Assembly (NCBI RefSeq): GCF_000010985.1 | Contig: NC_013940.1 | Span: forward strand, 124,001 to 188,000 | Direction of reading: 5' to 3' | DNA: 64,000 nucleotides | Origin: Deferribacter desulfuricans SSM1 | Lineage (GTDB): Bacteria; Chrysiogenota; Deferribacteres; Deferribacterales; Deferribacteraceae | Part shown: one piece after another, positions 35,663 to 45,123 of the stretch | Numbering within the stretch: the first letter of the stretch is position 1 | Layout of the letters: each line of letters starts with the position of its first letter | The notes under the pieces: generated by a model | Told to the model about the DNA's origin: nothing | The model's database searches: none | Seen by the model: the letters and a program-made list of their open reading frames with translations, nothing else | Position numbers and translations under genes: made by a program

Positions 35663-35723
35663 AATTACTACCTTATGTTTATAGTTTTATTATGTTAACT
35701 TTATTATAATATTATAACAAAAT

Positions 35724-35854
35724 TTAATTATTTAATAGAAGAAAAATAAAATAATACTTATTTTGTTCTACTATTTTATATAAGTCTTCAAGATTTGTAA
35801 TTTGAATTTCTGTAACAGCTCAGCTCCCTATTTTTCAAAAGTACTTGTTGCCAT
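35724..35854 (-). pseudogene. Remnant of an unknown gene
   Basis: ATG at 35854 with GAGAGGGG upstream reads MATSTFEK then TAG. A shifted frame then reads VTEIQITNLEDLYKIVEQNKY to a TAA at 35724. It looks like a decayed short gene. The rest of 35663-35944 shows only A+T-rich DNA. Confidence 0.4.
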
Positions 35855-35944
35855 CTTATACCCCTCTCTTAATAAAAATAATAACTAAAAAATTAAAAAA
35901 ATCTATTAAAAATTGTTTTTTTTACTACTTATCACTTGTATTTT

Positions 35945-37339
35945 CTATTTCGCTTTTAAATGTTCCTTTGTAAATAATTTTAATAATTGAGAACTCGGTT
36001 TTTCAGATAACGATACTGCTTTATTAATAAGAGCTATAGGTAAAAATGAATTATCATATAAATCACATTTTATGTCAATTAAAGTTTGTATAATATTTTT
36101 TATATTAATAAAATCATTAGGATTAGGTTTATTCCCAAAATACTCCTCATAGTCTTTAGGTTCTCCGTGTTTATATAAATAAGGTAAGGGAATATCGAAC
36201 ACAAAAGATAACTTTTCATCATGCTTATATAACATCTTTCTACCAAAATATGTTTTATATCCAAATAAAGAATCTGTTTCTCCTGTAATATATTTTTTCA
36301 TATAATAAATATCAGGAATCAATAAAGTAGAATTTGATAATTTATATTCTATTTGTTTTAAATGTTCTACAAATAAACCAGACTTGTCCAAACCTACAAA
36401 ATTTACATAAGATTGATTATCATCTAAAGACAGTTTATTTAAAAATTTTATAAAAGGTCTTATTTTTTTAAATTGAAAATCATCTAATCTACTAAATAAT
36501 GCTAAAGGCCCATCTTTAATCAATAAAATATTAGGTAATAAACTTTTATCTTTAATATAAATAATCTTATAAATAGTAAATAATAATATTACTTCAAATA
36601 TACTCATTACATAAGATACAATTCCACTAGCTCCACTATAATCATCTACCAACGTATGTAATTCAAAAATATCTGTAATATAATTTATAGTTTTACATAC
36701 CGGACATTCAATTTTATTGTTAACTTCATCAGTGTACGTATTTTTTTTCTCAAATTTTATTCTATTATTGCAGTTATCATTTACACATGTAATTTCGAAA
36801 ATACCATTACCAGTATCATATTCTTCAAAAACTAACCATTTTAAGGTATCTAAAAATTTAAATTCTCCTATATTAGCATTTACAAAGATATCATAATATA
36901 TAGTTTCCCTAATAGTATCTTTTAAATTTTTGCTTTGAAATTTAATATTATTGACTGGTAATACAAAATTATAATTACCAAAATGTTTTACTTGGTGAAA
37001 TTCATCAGGATCTATAATTTGTTCTTTTTCAAAAGATTTAATTTTTTCTAAATCAATTTCAATATATCCAACATTATAAAAAGCAATTTTGGTAGATGGA
37101 AATTTAGTATTTAACTCTACAATTTGATATCCACCATCTACTGCAATTATATATTTAATTTTATTTTCTATTTGTGAAAATATATTCTTTTTATTAAATT
37201 TTATTCCTGTTAAATCAATTTGTGTAATCATTTCTGTATTATTAGATATAAAACATTTACGTAGATATTCTTTAACTTTTTCATTTTTAATTATATTTTG
37301 ATGGTTAATTTTAGAAGATTTTTCTTTTATATAACTCAT
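35945..37339 (-). CDS. nurA: NurA-family nuclease
   Basis: 464 aa. NurA-domain features: IIAVDGGYQ with metal-binding Asp68, FYNVGYIEID, LLIKDGPLALF, and a C-terminal PIALINKAVSLS. A zinc-ribbon-like insertion (CVNDNC, CPVC) sits near residue 190-215. NurA is a 5'-3' nuclease that works with the HerA hexameric translocase in DNA end resection. Here it is the third gene of a methyltransferase-HerA-NurA set. CAGGAG precedes the ATG; 61 bases separate it from herA. Confidence 0.82.
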   Translation of the reverse strand: MSYIKEKSSKINHQNIIKNEKVKEYLRKCFISNNTEMITQIDLTGIKFNKKNIFSQIENKIKYIIAVDGGYQIVELNTKFPSTKIAFYNVGYIEIDLEKIKSFEKEQIIDPDEFHQVKHFGNYNFVLPVNNIKFQSKNLKDTIRETIYYDIFVNANIGEFKFLDTLKWLVFEEYDTGNGIFEITCVNDNCNNRIKFEKKNTYTDEVNNKIECPVCKTINYITDIFELHTLVDDYSGASGIVSYVMSIFEVILLFTIYKIIYIKDKSLLPNILLIKDGPLALFSRLDDFQFKKIRPFIKFLNKLSLDDNQSYVNFVGLDKSGLFVEHLKQIEYKLSNSTLLIPDIYYMKKYITGETDSLFGYKTYFGRKMLYKHDEKLSFVFDIPLPYLYKHGEPKDYEEYFGNKPNPNDFINIKNIIQTLIDIKCDLYDNSFLPIALINKAVSLSEKPSSQLLKLFTKEHLKAK

Positions 37340-38030
37340 TTGTATACTCCTGTTTAACTATCATTATATAAACACTTTTTCGAATTATCTTATATTATTA
37401 TTACATTTCGAATTTTTTAATTTGAACAGGAATAATGAAGTTATTTGAGTATGTTTTAACTCTTGCATAACCTATATCACTGTTTCTTAATATACTTTTA
37501 CTAAAATCTTCGAAATCATAATATTTTTCTAAAACTCTAATCTCATCTTTATTGTTTAGATGGGATATAAACCAATTCTGCGTATTTTTTAAAATACTAG
37601 GTGATATTGAACTTACTTCCTGCGTTGAATAACTAATTCCTATATTTAATTTAGCGCCTTCTTTTGCTAATCGATTATAAATGTTTTTTAAATCTTTATC
37701 ATCTTTTGGAAAAATATTATGAGCTTCTTCAAAATACATTTGAATATACTCTGGTTTTTCATCATTGGTAAATATATGCATCGAATGCATAAATATATAC
37801 TCGCATAAACGTGTTATATATGTTTTCTGTATCGTTTCGTTAACTGTAGATAAATCAATTAAAACTATTTGGCCCTGTCTTAATAATTTATCAATACTCT
37901 TTTTGAAATCACCTTGTGAAGTTGAATTATGTAACTTAACATATTTAGCTAATTTTTTATTATAAGTAGTTAATAATTGGTATAATACATCATAATCTTT
38001 ATCCCTCCACCACCCACAAGACACATTCTT

Positions 38031-38456
38031 TTAGGTAGGTGATGTAGTGGGTGTCTTCTGGGTTTCAATATATTGTTTGATAACCTCAAGCGGAGCTCCA
38101 CCACAGGAACCTGCAAAATAGCTTGGAGACCATAAAGCGTTTTTCCAGTAATACTGCCTTAATTCAGGATGGATTTGTTTTAGCTTTCTGGAAGAAACAC
38201 CTTTTAGCGAATTTACCAGTTTTGAGACTGCCACCTTTGGCGGATAGTTTACAAGCAAATGGACATGGTCGCTTTCTCCATTTAATTCTATCAGTTCTGC
38301 CTCAAAATCTTGACAGACTTTGGCGAAGATTTCCTTTAAGGTTTCTAAGTGTTTCTTTTGAAATACGCTCTTTCTGTATTTAGTTACAAAGACCAAATGC
38401 ACATGCAGAAGAAAAACACAATGCCTACCAGTTCTAATTTTACTTGACTTTTCCAT
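38031..38456 (-). CDS. tnpA: Y1 transposase TnpA (copy 3)
   Basis: Protein identical to that at 2010-2435. It is co-directional with the interrupted herA gene. Confidence 0.95.
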   Translation of the reverse strand: MEKSSKIRTGRHCVFLLHVHLVFVTKYRKSVFQKKHLETLKEIFAKVCQDFEAELIELNGESDHVHLLVNYPPKVAVSKLVNSLKGVSSRKLKQIHPELRQYYWKNALWSPSYFAGSCGGAPLEVIKQYIETQKTPTTSPT

Positions 38457-38478
38457 AGACCAATACTATAATATAACA

Positions 38479-39810
38479 ATGATTACATGTCAAGCCTTTA
38501 AATTTAAACTCAAGACCAATGAAGAGTTAGAAAACAAGTTCGCCCAATTTGCCGGCTCTTGTAGGTTTGTATGGAATAAAGCTATTGCTTTAATAAAACA
38601 AAAGCTTGATATAAAAAAGGTAGATAAAATCATCAATATCCACTTGCCACAATATTACAAAAATACTGCTACTATACCTACCTATAACGAAATGGCGGGA
38701 ATGCTTAAATTATGGAAACAATCCGAAGAATACGCTTTCTTAAAAGAAGCACATTCTCAAATTCTACAACAAACCTTAAAGGATTTATACAAAGCCATAG
38801 ACAGTGCTTTTACCAAAGGCAATGGTATATCTTTTCCAGACTTCAGGAAGAAAGGTAAATCGCCAGACAGCTTTAGATATCCTCAAGGCTTTAAGATAAA
38901 TAACAATAGAATATTTTTACCTAAAATAGGATGGGTTAGGTTTTATAAATCAAGAAACATAGTTGGCAAACCAAAGAATGTAACAGTTAAAAGATACGCC
39001 GATGGCTGGTATATAAGCGTAGTTACCGAAAAAGACACATCAATTAAAGAAAATCTATCCAACCCCGTGGGTATAGATGTAGGTGTAAAAAAGATAATCA
39101 CACTATCCAACGGTTGTTACTTCGAGCCTCTTGATTTAAGTAAATATGAGAAAAAACTAATCAAACTCCAAAGGCAACTCTCGAGAAAACAACACCCTAC
39201 CAAAAAAGGAGATAAGACACCGTTTTCTAATAATTACAAAAAACACCAAAGAAAAATAGCAAAGATGTGGCTTAAGATAGCAAATGTGAGAAACGATTAC
39301 CTACATAAAATAACAACAGCCATAGCCAAAAAACACGGCTTTGTGGCTGTAGAGAATTTAAAGGTTAAGAACCTAACCAAATCTGCAAAAGGCACAAAAG
39401 ACAGCCCCGGACGTAATGTAAAAGCTAAATCAGGCTTAAACAGAAGCATTCTTTCTCGAGCGTGGGGTAGGTTCTTTGAACTGCTTGAGTATAAACTCCA
39501 GAGAAATGGGGGGAAACTGGTTAGAGTTGACGCTAAAAACACCTCTATAACCTGTCCTCTATGTGATTACACTAATAAGGAAAACCGCAAAAACCAAGCG
39601 GTATTTGTATGCAAAAAGTGTGGTTTTACGTCTAATGCTGATTTGGTAGGTGCGATAAATGTTTTAATGAGAGCGATGAGGAAGGAAAACCTTATAACCC
39701 TACCGCAGGGCTTGCGGGAAGTCACGCCTGTGGAGTATGCCAGAGAGTATACGCTGAAGCAGGAACCAGCGGGAAACCGTGAGGGATTACCGCTTCCATC
39801 GATAGCGTAG
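38479..39810 (+). CDS. tnpB: TnpB RNA-guided nuclease (copy 3)
   Basis: Protein identical to that at 2458-3789. Its guide would come from the herA sequence. Confidence 0.95.
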   Translation: MITCQAFKFKLKTNEELENKFAQFAGSCRFVWNKAIALIKQKLDIKKVDKIINIHLPQYYKNTATIPTYNEMAGMLKLWKQSEEYAFLKEAHSQILQQTLKDLYKAIDSAFTKGNGISFPDFRKKGKSPDSFRYPQGFKINNNRIFLPKIGWVRFYKSRNIVGKPKNVTVKRYADGWYISVVTEKDTSIKENLSNPVGIDVGVKKIITLSNGCYFEPLDLSKYEKKLIKLQRQLSRKQHPTKKGDKTPFSNNYKKHQRKIAKMWLKIANVRNDYLHKITTAIAKKHGFVAVENLKVKNLTKSAKGTKDSPGRNVKAKSGLNRSILSRAWGRFFELLEYKLQRNGGKLVRVDAKNTSITCPLCDYTNKENRKNQAVFVCKKCGFTSNADLVGAINVLMRAMRKENLITLPQGLREVTPVEYAREYTLKQEPAGNREGLPLPSIA

Positions 39811-41203
39811 ATGGGAATCCTCTTCCTTTAGGGAGAGGAGGAAGTCAACCCATACATTTTTACCCGTAGATTTAGATTTAGCATTTTTTAGTATATCTTT
39901 ATTTGATATAAACCAATTTTTAGCATCCTCTATAGTTAAACTTCCTCCAGGAATAGAAGCTCCATCTACTCCATTAAATCTTAATATATATTTATTTGTA
40001 GGTAGTTCAAAACCAGCTTCATAAAGAACACACTTATATAAAGCTATTTTTCTCAACCTTTGATTTTTATAAAATTGCTTTAAAGCCTGTGTTTCCGCTT
40101 CTTCTTCCTTATTAGTATCAAATAAATTTATATTTGCAAAAGAATGTATATACTGTGGAACACCATCCTCATTCAATAATTCCTCTATTAATAAATTAAA
40201 AGAATCTTGTAAGGTTGTATCATCAAAAAAATTATACTGCAACAACTTTACATCTGAATATTTTTCTGCTTTTTTTCTAGATATAGTAAAGCGTACAACA
40301 TTATCTTTGAATTTTTCATATATAGAACCTTCATCCTGCTTATTTGAAAAAGTATATTCTCCATTAATATCAAATACTATTTGTCCAATTAAAGGTTTAT
40401 AATTAGCATTATCAGGCTGTAACTTATTTAATATATTATACTCATTAAATTTTTGATTTAATTTCATTATAGCACTTATTATAATTTTAATCGTATTGGA
40501 TTTACCAGTTCTCGTCATACCAAAAAAAGCCGTACGCCTTGCTATAATATCATTAGTAGTAATTACTACAGGAACTCTATATTCATCAGAATCAATTGTA
40601 TAAGAATTACTAGATGAATATCTTAAATATCCAATTTCTTCTTCAGATAATGAATCATCATGTAATAAATTATTTTTTGAATTAACTATTAATTTTAATA
40701 TCTCACCTTTTGGTTTATATACTTTATATAAATGTGGTCCTAAAAAATTTTCTAAATCAGTTCCAAAAGTAAATTCATCATTTTCGTTAAAAAAAATTGT
40801 ACCTAAAATTCTACATTCTAATCCTGAATATTCATAATATAATTTTGTATAAGAATCCGGAGTAATATCCGATCTAGATTTAGGAAGTTCCATATAATTT
40901 TGAACAATTGTTTCTATAATTTCAGATGATTGTGGTATTTTTGTAGGTCCAATTACTCTTAATAAAATACCTTCTAATTTCGAATTATGAATATTATTAT
41001 TATATATTGCTACAAGAAAACTTCCGTGAGGAACACCTTTAACATTTAATTTCCAACTGTCATTTGTTAAAATTTTTGCAGTATTGTAATCTATCTCAAA
41101 TATTCTCCCAATAAAGTTTTCATCTTTTGTAATTTCAGTAAAAAATTTCATCTCATTTGTAGTTATTTCTCTTTTAGCTAGTTTGTTAATTAATCCCATA
41201 AAC

Positions 41204-42418
41204 TCACTCCTTCTTCAATATTATAATTCTATCAATTCTTGTTGCATTCCCTCTTTTACTTCCCCAAATTTTAGTTACTTTTTTTTGTTTATCATCGTTT
41301 TCTATATTATCTTCTAAAATATCAACTAATTTTAAATTACAATTACCTATTTTTTGTATATTATTCCAAGTTTCATTAGCAAGATTAATTACTTTGCTTC
41401 CAATCTTCACATCACCCATAACAACAAAAGCATAACCACCCTTTCTTAAAATATATTCCCAACTATTAAATAATTTAAACATATATTTTGAATATTCTTG
41501 TAAATTCATATTATCTTTTAAATTCTGGTTTTGTAATCTCTGATATAAAGTAACTCTATTATCAACTTGTTCAGTATTTTCATTTAATAACCATAGTCTA
41601 ATCCAATTATATTTACCATAATTTATTACTTTTAAATAAGGTGGTGATGTTATTATTAATTGAACACTATTATTACCAAATTTTCTTTTAACTAATTTTG
41701 TTGCCTCAATAGCATCTGTATTGAAAACTTCACCTTGTTTATATTTATCCAAGGATTGATACTCAATATACTTTTCTTTAATAGTGAATAATTTATCTAT
41801 TCTGTCTTTTAACAAAGCAAACACATTTTGTTTTGGTGGTTGTAAGTTATGTTTTTCAATAAAATTTTTAACATAATTCGGTGACATACTAAAAGTATTT
41901 GGCATACTTACACTACAGTAAATAGATGAATTATCTTTTTTTGCTTTCCCATGTAAAATTCCTGTCAATACTGCTAATATAAATATATCAATTTTATCCG
42001 ATTTTTGTAAATTTTTTTTAAGATATTCCAGTTGAGGCAATGTAGTTTCATTGTCAAATAACATTTTAATTTCATCAGGTATATGTGTTATATCAATATT
42101 AGTATAGTTGTTTTCTAACTCAAATATCCTTTTCATAATAGATTCTTTCCTAGGTAAATCAGATTTAGCTTTACTTAATATATATGCTAATGGATTTAAA
42201 TCATTTCCTATACCTATTCTCCCTAATCTACATGCTTCAAAAGTTGCTGTTCCTCGTCCACAAAATGGGTCATAAACAATATCACCTTCTTTACTGAAAT
42301 TTTTAATAATAACATATGGTAATGTAGGTGGGAACATTGCTAGATATGTAGTCATTTGATGCATCTTTGAAAAAACTCTACCACTAATACTTTTATAATC
42401 ATAAACAAGCGTATTCAT
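41204..42418 (-). CDS. DNA methyltransferase (N4-cytosine or N6-adenine, TSPPY type)
   Basis: 404 aa. SAM-binding motif I DPFCGRGTATFEA (50-62), then GNDLNPLA, a roughly 170-residue region likely to include target recognition, and catalytic motif TSPPY (257-261). The C-terminal FVVMGDVKIG belongs to the same Rossmann fold. It is the first gene of a methyltransferase-HerA-NurA operon with a consensus promoter at 42451-42479. The context suggests the methyltransferase marks self DNA and HerA-NurA attacks unmarked DNA; that is inference. Confidence 0.88.
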   Translation of the reverse strand: MNTLVYDYKSISGRVFSKMHQMTTYLAMFPPTLPYVIIKNFSKEGDIVYDPFCGRGTATFEACRLGRIGIGNDLNPLAYILSKAKSDLPRKESIMKRIFELENNYTNIDITHIPDEIKMLFDNETTLPQLEYLKKNLQKSDKIDIFILAVLTGILHGKAKKDNSSIYCSVSMPNTFSMSPNYVKNFIEKHNLQPPKQNVFALLKDRIDKLFTIKEKYIEYQSLDKYKQGEVFNTDAIEATKLVKRKFGNNSVQLIITSPPYLKVINYGKYNWIRLWLLNENTEQVDNRVTLYQRLQNQNLKDNMNLQEYSKYMFKLFNSWEYILRKGGYAFVVMGDVKIGSKVINLANETWNNIQKIGNCNLKLVDILEDNIENDDKQKKVTKIWGSKRGNATRIDRIIILKKE

Positions 42419-42450
42419 TTTAATCTCTATATTTTTATTTTATATAATAT

Positions 42451-42479
42451 ATTATAACATAATTTTTATAAATTGTCAA
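42451..42479 (-). promoter_or_regulatory. Sigma70 promoter of the methyltransferase-herA-nurA operon
   Basis: Minus strand TTGACA (42479-42474), 17 bases, TATAAT (42456-42451). Confidence 0.8.
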
Positions 42480-42555
42480 TTTTTTTTACTTTTCTATATT
42501 CTAAATAATATATAACAAATTTATATTTATATTTCTTTTAAAAAATATATTTTTG

Positions 42556-43356
42556 TCAACATATATTTATACTAATTATTGCAGCTTTAATTACATTATT
42601 AAGTGTGAAATAAAAATGTTGTATTTTTTTAAAATGCTCGTTTGTAAAAGTATTTACTAAAGATAAAGTAGAATTTTCAGAGTTTACTGATTTTTCATCA
42701 AACATTATTATTTTCTTAGATAATTTAAGTTCTATAGTAGTATCTACATCTTTGTTAATCTCAACAACATCAAGATTTGTATCTTCAGTTGATACTAATC
42801 TCATAATTGGAAAACTATTAAACCTGAAATAAACATAAGAAACCTTTACTTTAAATGATTTTTCATAAGAAGGTATTGGGTAATCTAGTATCTTTTTATA
42901 CTTACATATAAATCCCCTTTTCATCATATGATGTGCAACATAACCTTCAACATTGTGTTTTAAAAACCATAATGTTGTATCTGTAATCATATAATCTTTT
43001 TTTACCATTACATGTGCTACACTTAATCCATTATTATCCGATAATGAAAGTATCTCTTTATCTGTAAAAATAACCCCCCTGCTAGCTAAAATATGAGCTA
43101 CTGTTAATCCAGTTTTATCTGCTAATCGTAAAATCTCTTTATCTTCTGTAGTCCAACCATTAATTGCTTGTTCATGAGCTACTGACCATCCTTTTTTATC
43201 AGCTAATTTTAAAATTTCTTTATCATCTGTGGTCCAATATCTATTTGCTTGAATATGTGCTATTGTCCAACCAAAGCTATCTGATATTTTTAAAACCTCT
43301 TTATCTTCAAAAAAATGTCCTTGTTTAATTTCTTTATAAGCTTCTTCATATGTCAT
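42556..43356 (-). CDS. VAH-repeat family protein, 5 repeats
   Basis: 266 aa. Starts MTYEEAYKEIKQGHFFEDK; units TIAH, SVAH, TVAH, SVAH and a short YVAH. Then GFICKYKKIL and a strand-rich middle (VEINKDVDTTIELKLSKKI). The tail is QHFYFTLNNVIK...INIC. GAGGTAT lies before the ATG. It lies upstream of, and divides from, the defence-like operon by its own 3' end at 42556. Confidence 0.87.
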   Translation of the reverse strand: MTYEEAYKEIKQGHFFEDKEVLKISDSFGWTIAHIQANRYWTTDDKEILKLADKKGWSVAHEQAINGWTTEDKEILRLADKTGLTVAHILASRGVIFTDKEILSLSDNNGLSVAHVMVKKDYMITDTTLWFLKHNVEGYVAHHMMKRGFICKYKKILDYPIPSYEKSFKVKVSYVYFRFNSFPIMRLVSTEDTNLDVVEINKDVDTTIELKLSKKIIMFDEKSVNSENSTLSLVNTFTNEHFKKIQHFYFTLNNVIKAAIISINIC

Positions 43357-43536
43357 TAATATACCTCATCAAGCATTTTCAAAAAAAATTCAAATTCTAT
43401 TTATTTTAAATCTCTTTTATATGTTAGATTAAAGTGTTTATCATATTATATTAGTATATGCTCTATTATATTTTATAACTTAAATATATCAGATTATTTA
43501 AAAATAAATAAAATAAAACAAAATAAATAATTTCAA

Positions 43537-43851
43537 TTAACAAATAAAATAGTTATCCATTAATAATAATAATTTTTTATGTAATTTAGAATAAAAATTA
43601 ATTTGTTTACTAATTATACTATCTCTATGATATTTATAAACTAACTTCTTAGGCTCTTTTATTAATTTAGTTACTGTTATTGATCTTCTATCAAAATTAT
43701 CTTGTAAAATATAATATAAAGTAACAGGTTTATTTAAATTGATATAGAAGTTATCTTGTATTGATAATAATTTCTTGCTTTTAAATACAAACCCTTCTGT
43801 TATTAAATTGAATAAAACATTATTATCTAATTTATTTATTTTATTAAACAT
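43537..43851 (-). CDS. VAH-family C-terminal domain without repeats
   Basis: 104 aa. No VAH unit, but GFVFKSKKLLSIQD matches the post-repeat motif, VTKLIKEPKKLV matches the middle of the constant domain (compare ITKLLKHPENLI in 48557-49330), and INFYSKLHKKLL...NYFIC is the tail. Either a stand-alone effector-type domain or a gene that lost its repeats. No Shine-Dalgarno is seen. Confidence 0.65.
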   Translation of the reverse strand: MFNKINKLDNNVLFNLITEGFVFKSKKLLSIQDNFYINLNKPVTLYYILQDNFDRRSITVTKLIKEPKKLVYKYHRDSIISKQINFYSKLHKKLLLLMDNYFIC

Positions 43852-43883
43852 ATTTATTATTTATTATTTAATAAACTTAAATA

Positions 43884-44348
43884 TTAAACTTCTTTTAAAG
43901 ACACTTCAATTACAAACATTTCATTCAATACAGTAAAGTATATCACCACACATGGTATAGTACTAGGTCTGCTTATCTTATGATTTTTACCTGTAACAAC
44001 ATTAGGTATTGAAATTTTAAACTTTAAACCTTTATCCGTAAAAATTTTTTTAGCTCCACCGGCTATCATATTAACAATTTCACCTACTGCATCAACTACA
44101 TCATCATCTGCTTGCAATTTCTGAATTCCCATAAATTTTGAAACAACTTTTAAAGCTAACGATTCTGGAAAACTTATGACTACAGAACCAATAGCTTGAC
44201 CAGACAACCCTATTATACCTGAAATATCATAAGTTGCTATATCAGACTTTTTCATTTCTAAAGATTTTCGTTGTGGAGTTACACCAATCATAGTTTTAAA
44301 AACAGATATTGTGGATTCAATAAAAGGATTAATATGTTCAGCTTTCAT
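43884..44348 (-). CDS. cheX: CheX-like chemotaxis phosphatase
   Basis: 154 aa. CheX/CheC-type fold with the signature DDDVVDAVGEIVNMIAGGAKK, which holds the catalytic Glu and Asn (GExxN). CheX removes phosphate from CheY-P in the cytoplasm and resets the motor. ISGIIGLSGQAIGSVVISF and PNVVTGKNHKI fit the family. AAAGGAG lies upstream. No other chemotaxis genes are nearby, so it would act on the host's system. A possible structured leader lies at 44434-44538. Confidence 0.88.
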   Translation of the reverse strand: MKAEHINPFIESTISVFKTMIGVTPQRKSLEMKKSDIATYDISGIIGLSGQAIGSVVISFPESLALKVVSKFMGIQKLQADDDVVDAVGEIVNMIAGGAKKIFTDKGLKFKISIPNVVTGKNHKISRPSTIPCVVIYFTVLNEMFVIEVSLKEV

Positions 44349-44433
44349 TTTATATAATCACTCCTTTTATTTTATTCAATTTTAGTTTATTTAAATTACT
44401 TTTTTCAAATATTATTTTAATCATTAATAATAT

Positions 44434-44538
44434 AACAAAAAAAAATCCAATTTTTAAAATTGTTATGTAAAGCAGGAGACTTCCTTGATTATCTATTGCC
44501 AAGGAGGATGATAAATATATTTTTCAGTCTCCTGCTTT
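44434..44538 (-). promoter_or_regulatory. Candidate structured leader or small RNA upstream of cheX
   Basis: Thirteen-base perfect arms AAAGCAGGAGACT / AGTCTCCTGCTTT (44469-44481 and 44526-44538) enclose a nested TCCTTG/CAAGGA pair. On the minus strand this is followed by a 7-bp palindrome CAATTTT/AAAATTG and then a run of T, which looks like a terminator. G+C content is well above the flanks. Together it resembles a terminating leader about 90 bases ahead of the cheX ATG, or a free small RNA. It does not match a riboswitch class I can recognise. Confidence 0.45.
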
Positions 44539-44675
44539 TCTAATTTAATACTAAAATAATATCTATATCTTAATAGTCAATGTACGCTTTTAATTCTCTA
44601 AATATATTAATTATTTTCAGAATAATCATACTCCTTTAATATTTTATCCCTCCACCACCCACAAGACACATTCTT

Positions 44676-45101
44676 TTAGGTAGGTGATGTAGTGGGTGTC
44701 TTCTGGGTTTCAATATATTGTTTGATAACCTCAAGCGGAGCTCCACCACAGGAACCTGCAAAATAGCTTGGAGACCATAAAGCGTTTTTCCAGTAATACT
44801 GCCTTAATTCAGGATGGATTTGTTTTAGCTTTCTGGAAGAAACACCTTTTAGCGAATTTACCAGTTTTGAGACTGCCACCTTTGGCGGATAGTTTACAAG
44901 CAAATGGACATGGTCGCTTTCTCCATTTAATTCTATCAGTTCTGCCTCAAAATCTTGACAGACTTTGGCGAAGATTTCCTTTAAGGTTTCTAAGTGTTTC
45001 TTTTGAAATACGCTCTTTCTGTATTTAGTTACAAAGACCAAATGCACATGCAGAAGAAAAACACAATGCCTACCAGTTCTAATTTTACTTGACTTTTCCA
45101 T
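44676..45101 (-). CDS. tnpA: Y1 transposase TnpA (copy 4)
   Basis: Protein identical to that at 2010-2435. Confidence 0.95.
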   Translation of the reverse strand: MEKSSKIRTGRHCVFLLHVHLVFVTKYRKSVFQKKHLETLKEIFAKVCQDFEAELIELNGESDHVHLLVNYPPKVAVSKLVNSLKGVSSRKLKQIHPELRQYYWKNALWSPSYFAGSCGGAPLEVIKQYIETQKTPTTSPT

Positions 45102-45123
45102 AGACCAATACTATAATATAACA

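Larger units (their letters stand above)
38003..39848 (+). mobile_element. IS605-type element, copy 3
   Basis: 1846 bp, after TTTAT (37998-38002). The target gene (herA) runs on the opposite strand. The putative guide begins CCCATACATTTT at 39849. Identical to copy 1 as far as read. Confidence 0.95.
37401..41199 (-). pseudogene. herA: HerA-like DNA translocase ATPase, interrupted by an IS605-type element
   Basis: Joining 41199-39849 with 38002-37401 restores 650 aa in frame (KNVW-DKDYDVLY). N-terminal beta-barrel (HAS) region up to about residue 200; Walker A GMTRTGKSN at 227-235; the HerA-type FDINGEYTF; then, after the insertion point, Walker B MYFEEAHNIF and the sensor region SYSTQEVSSISPSIL. 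The insertion separates Walker A from Walker B, so neither half can hydrolyse ATP. It starts 4 bases after the methyltransferase stop and is followed by nurA, so one operon. Confidence 0.88.
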
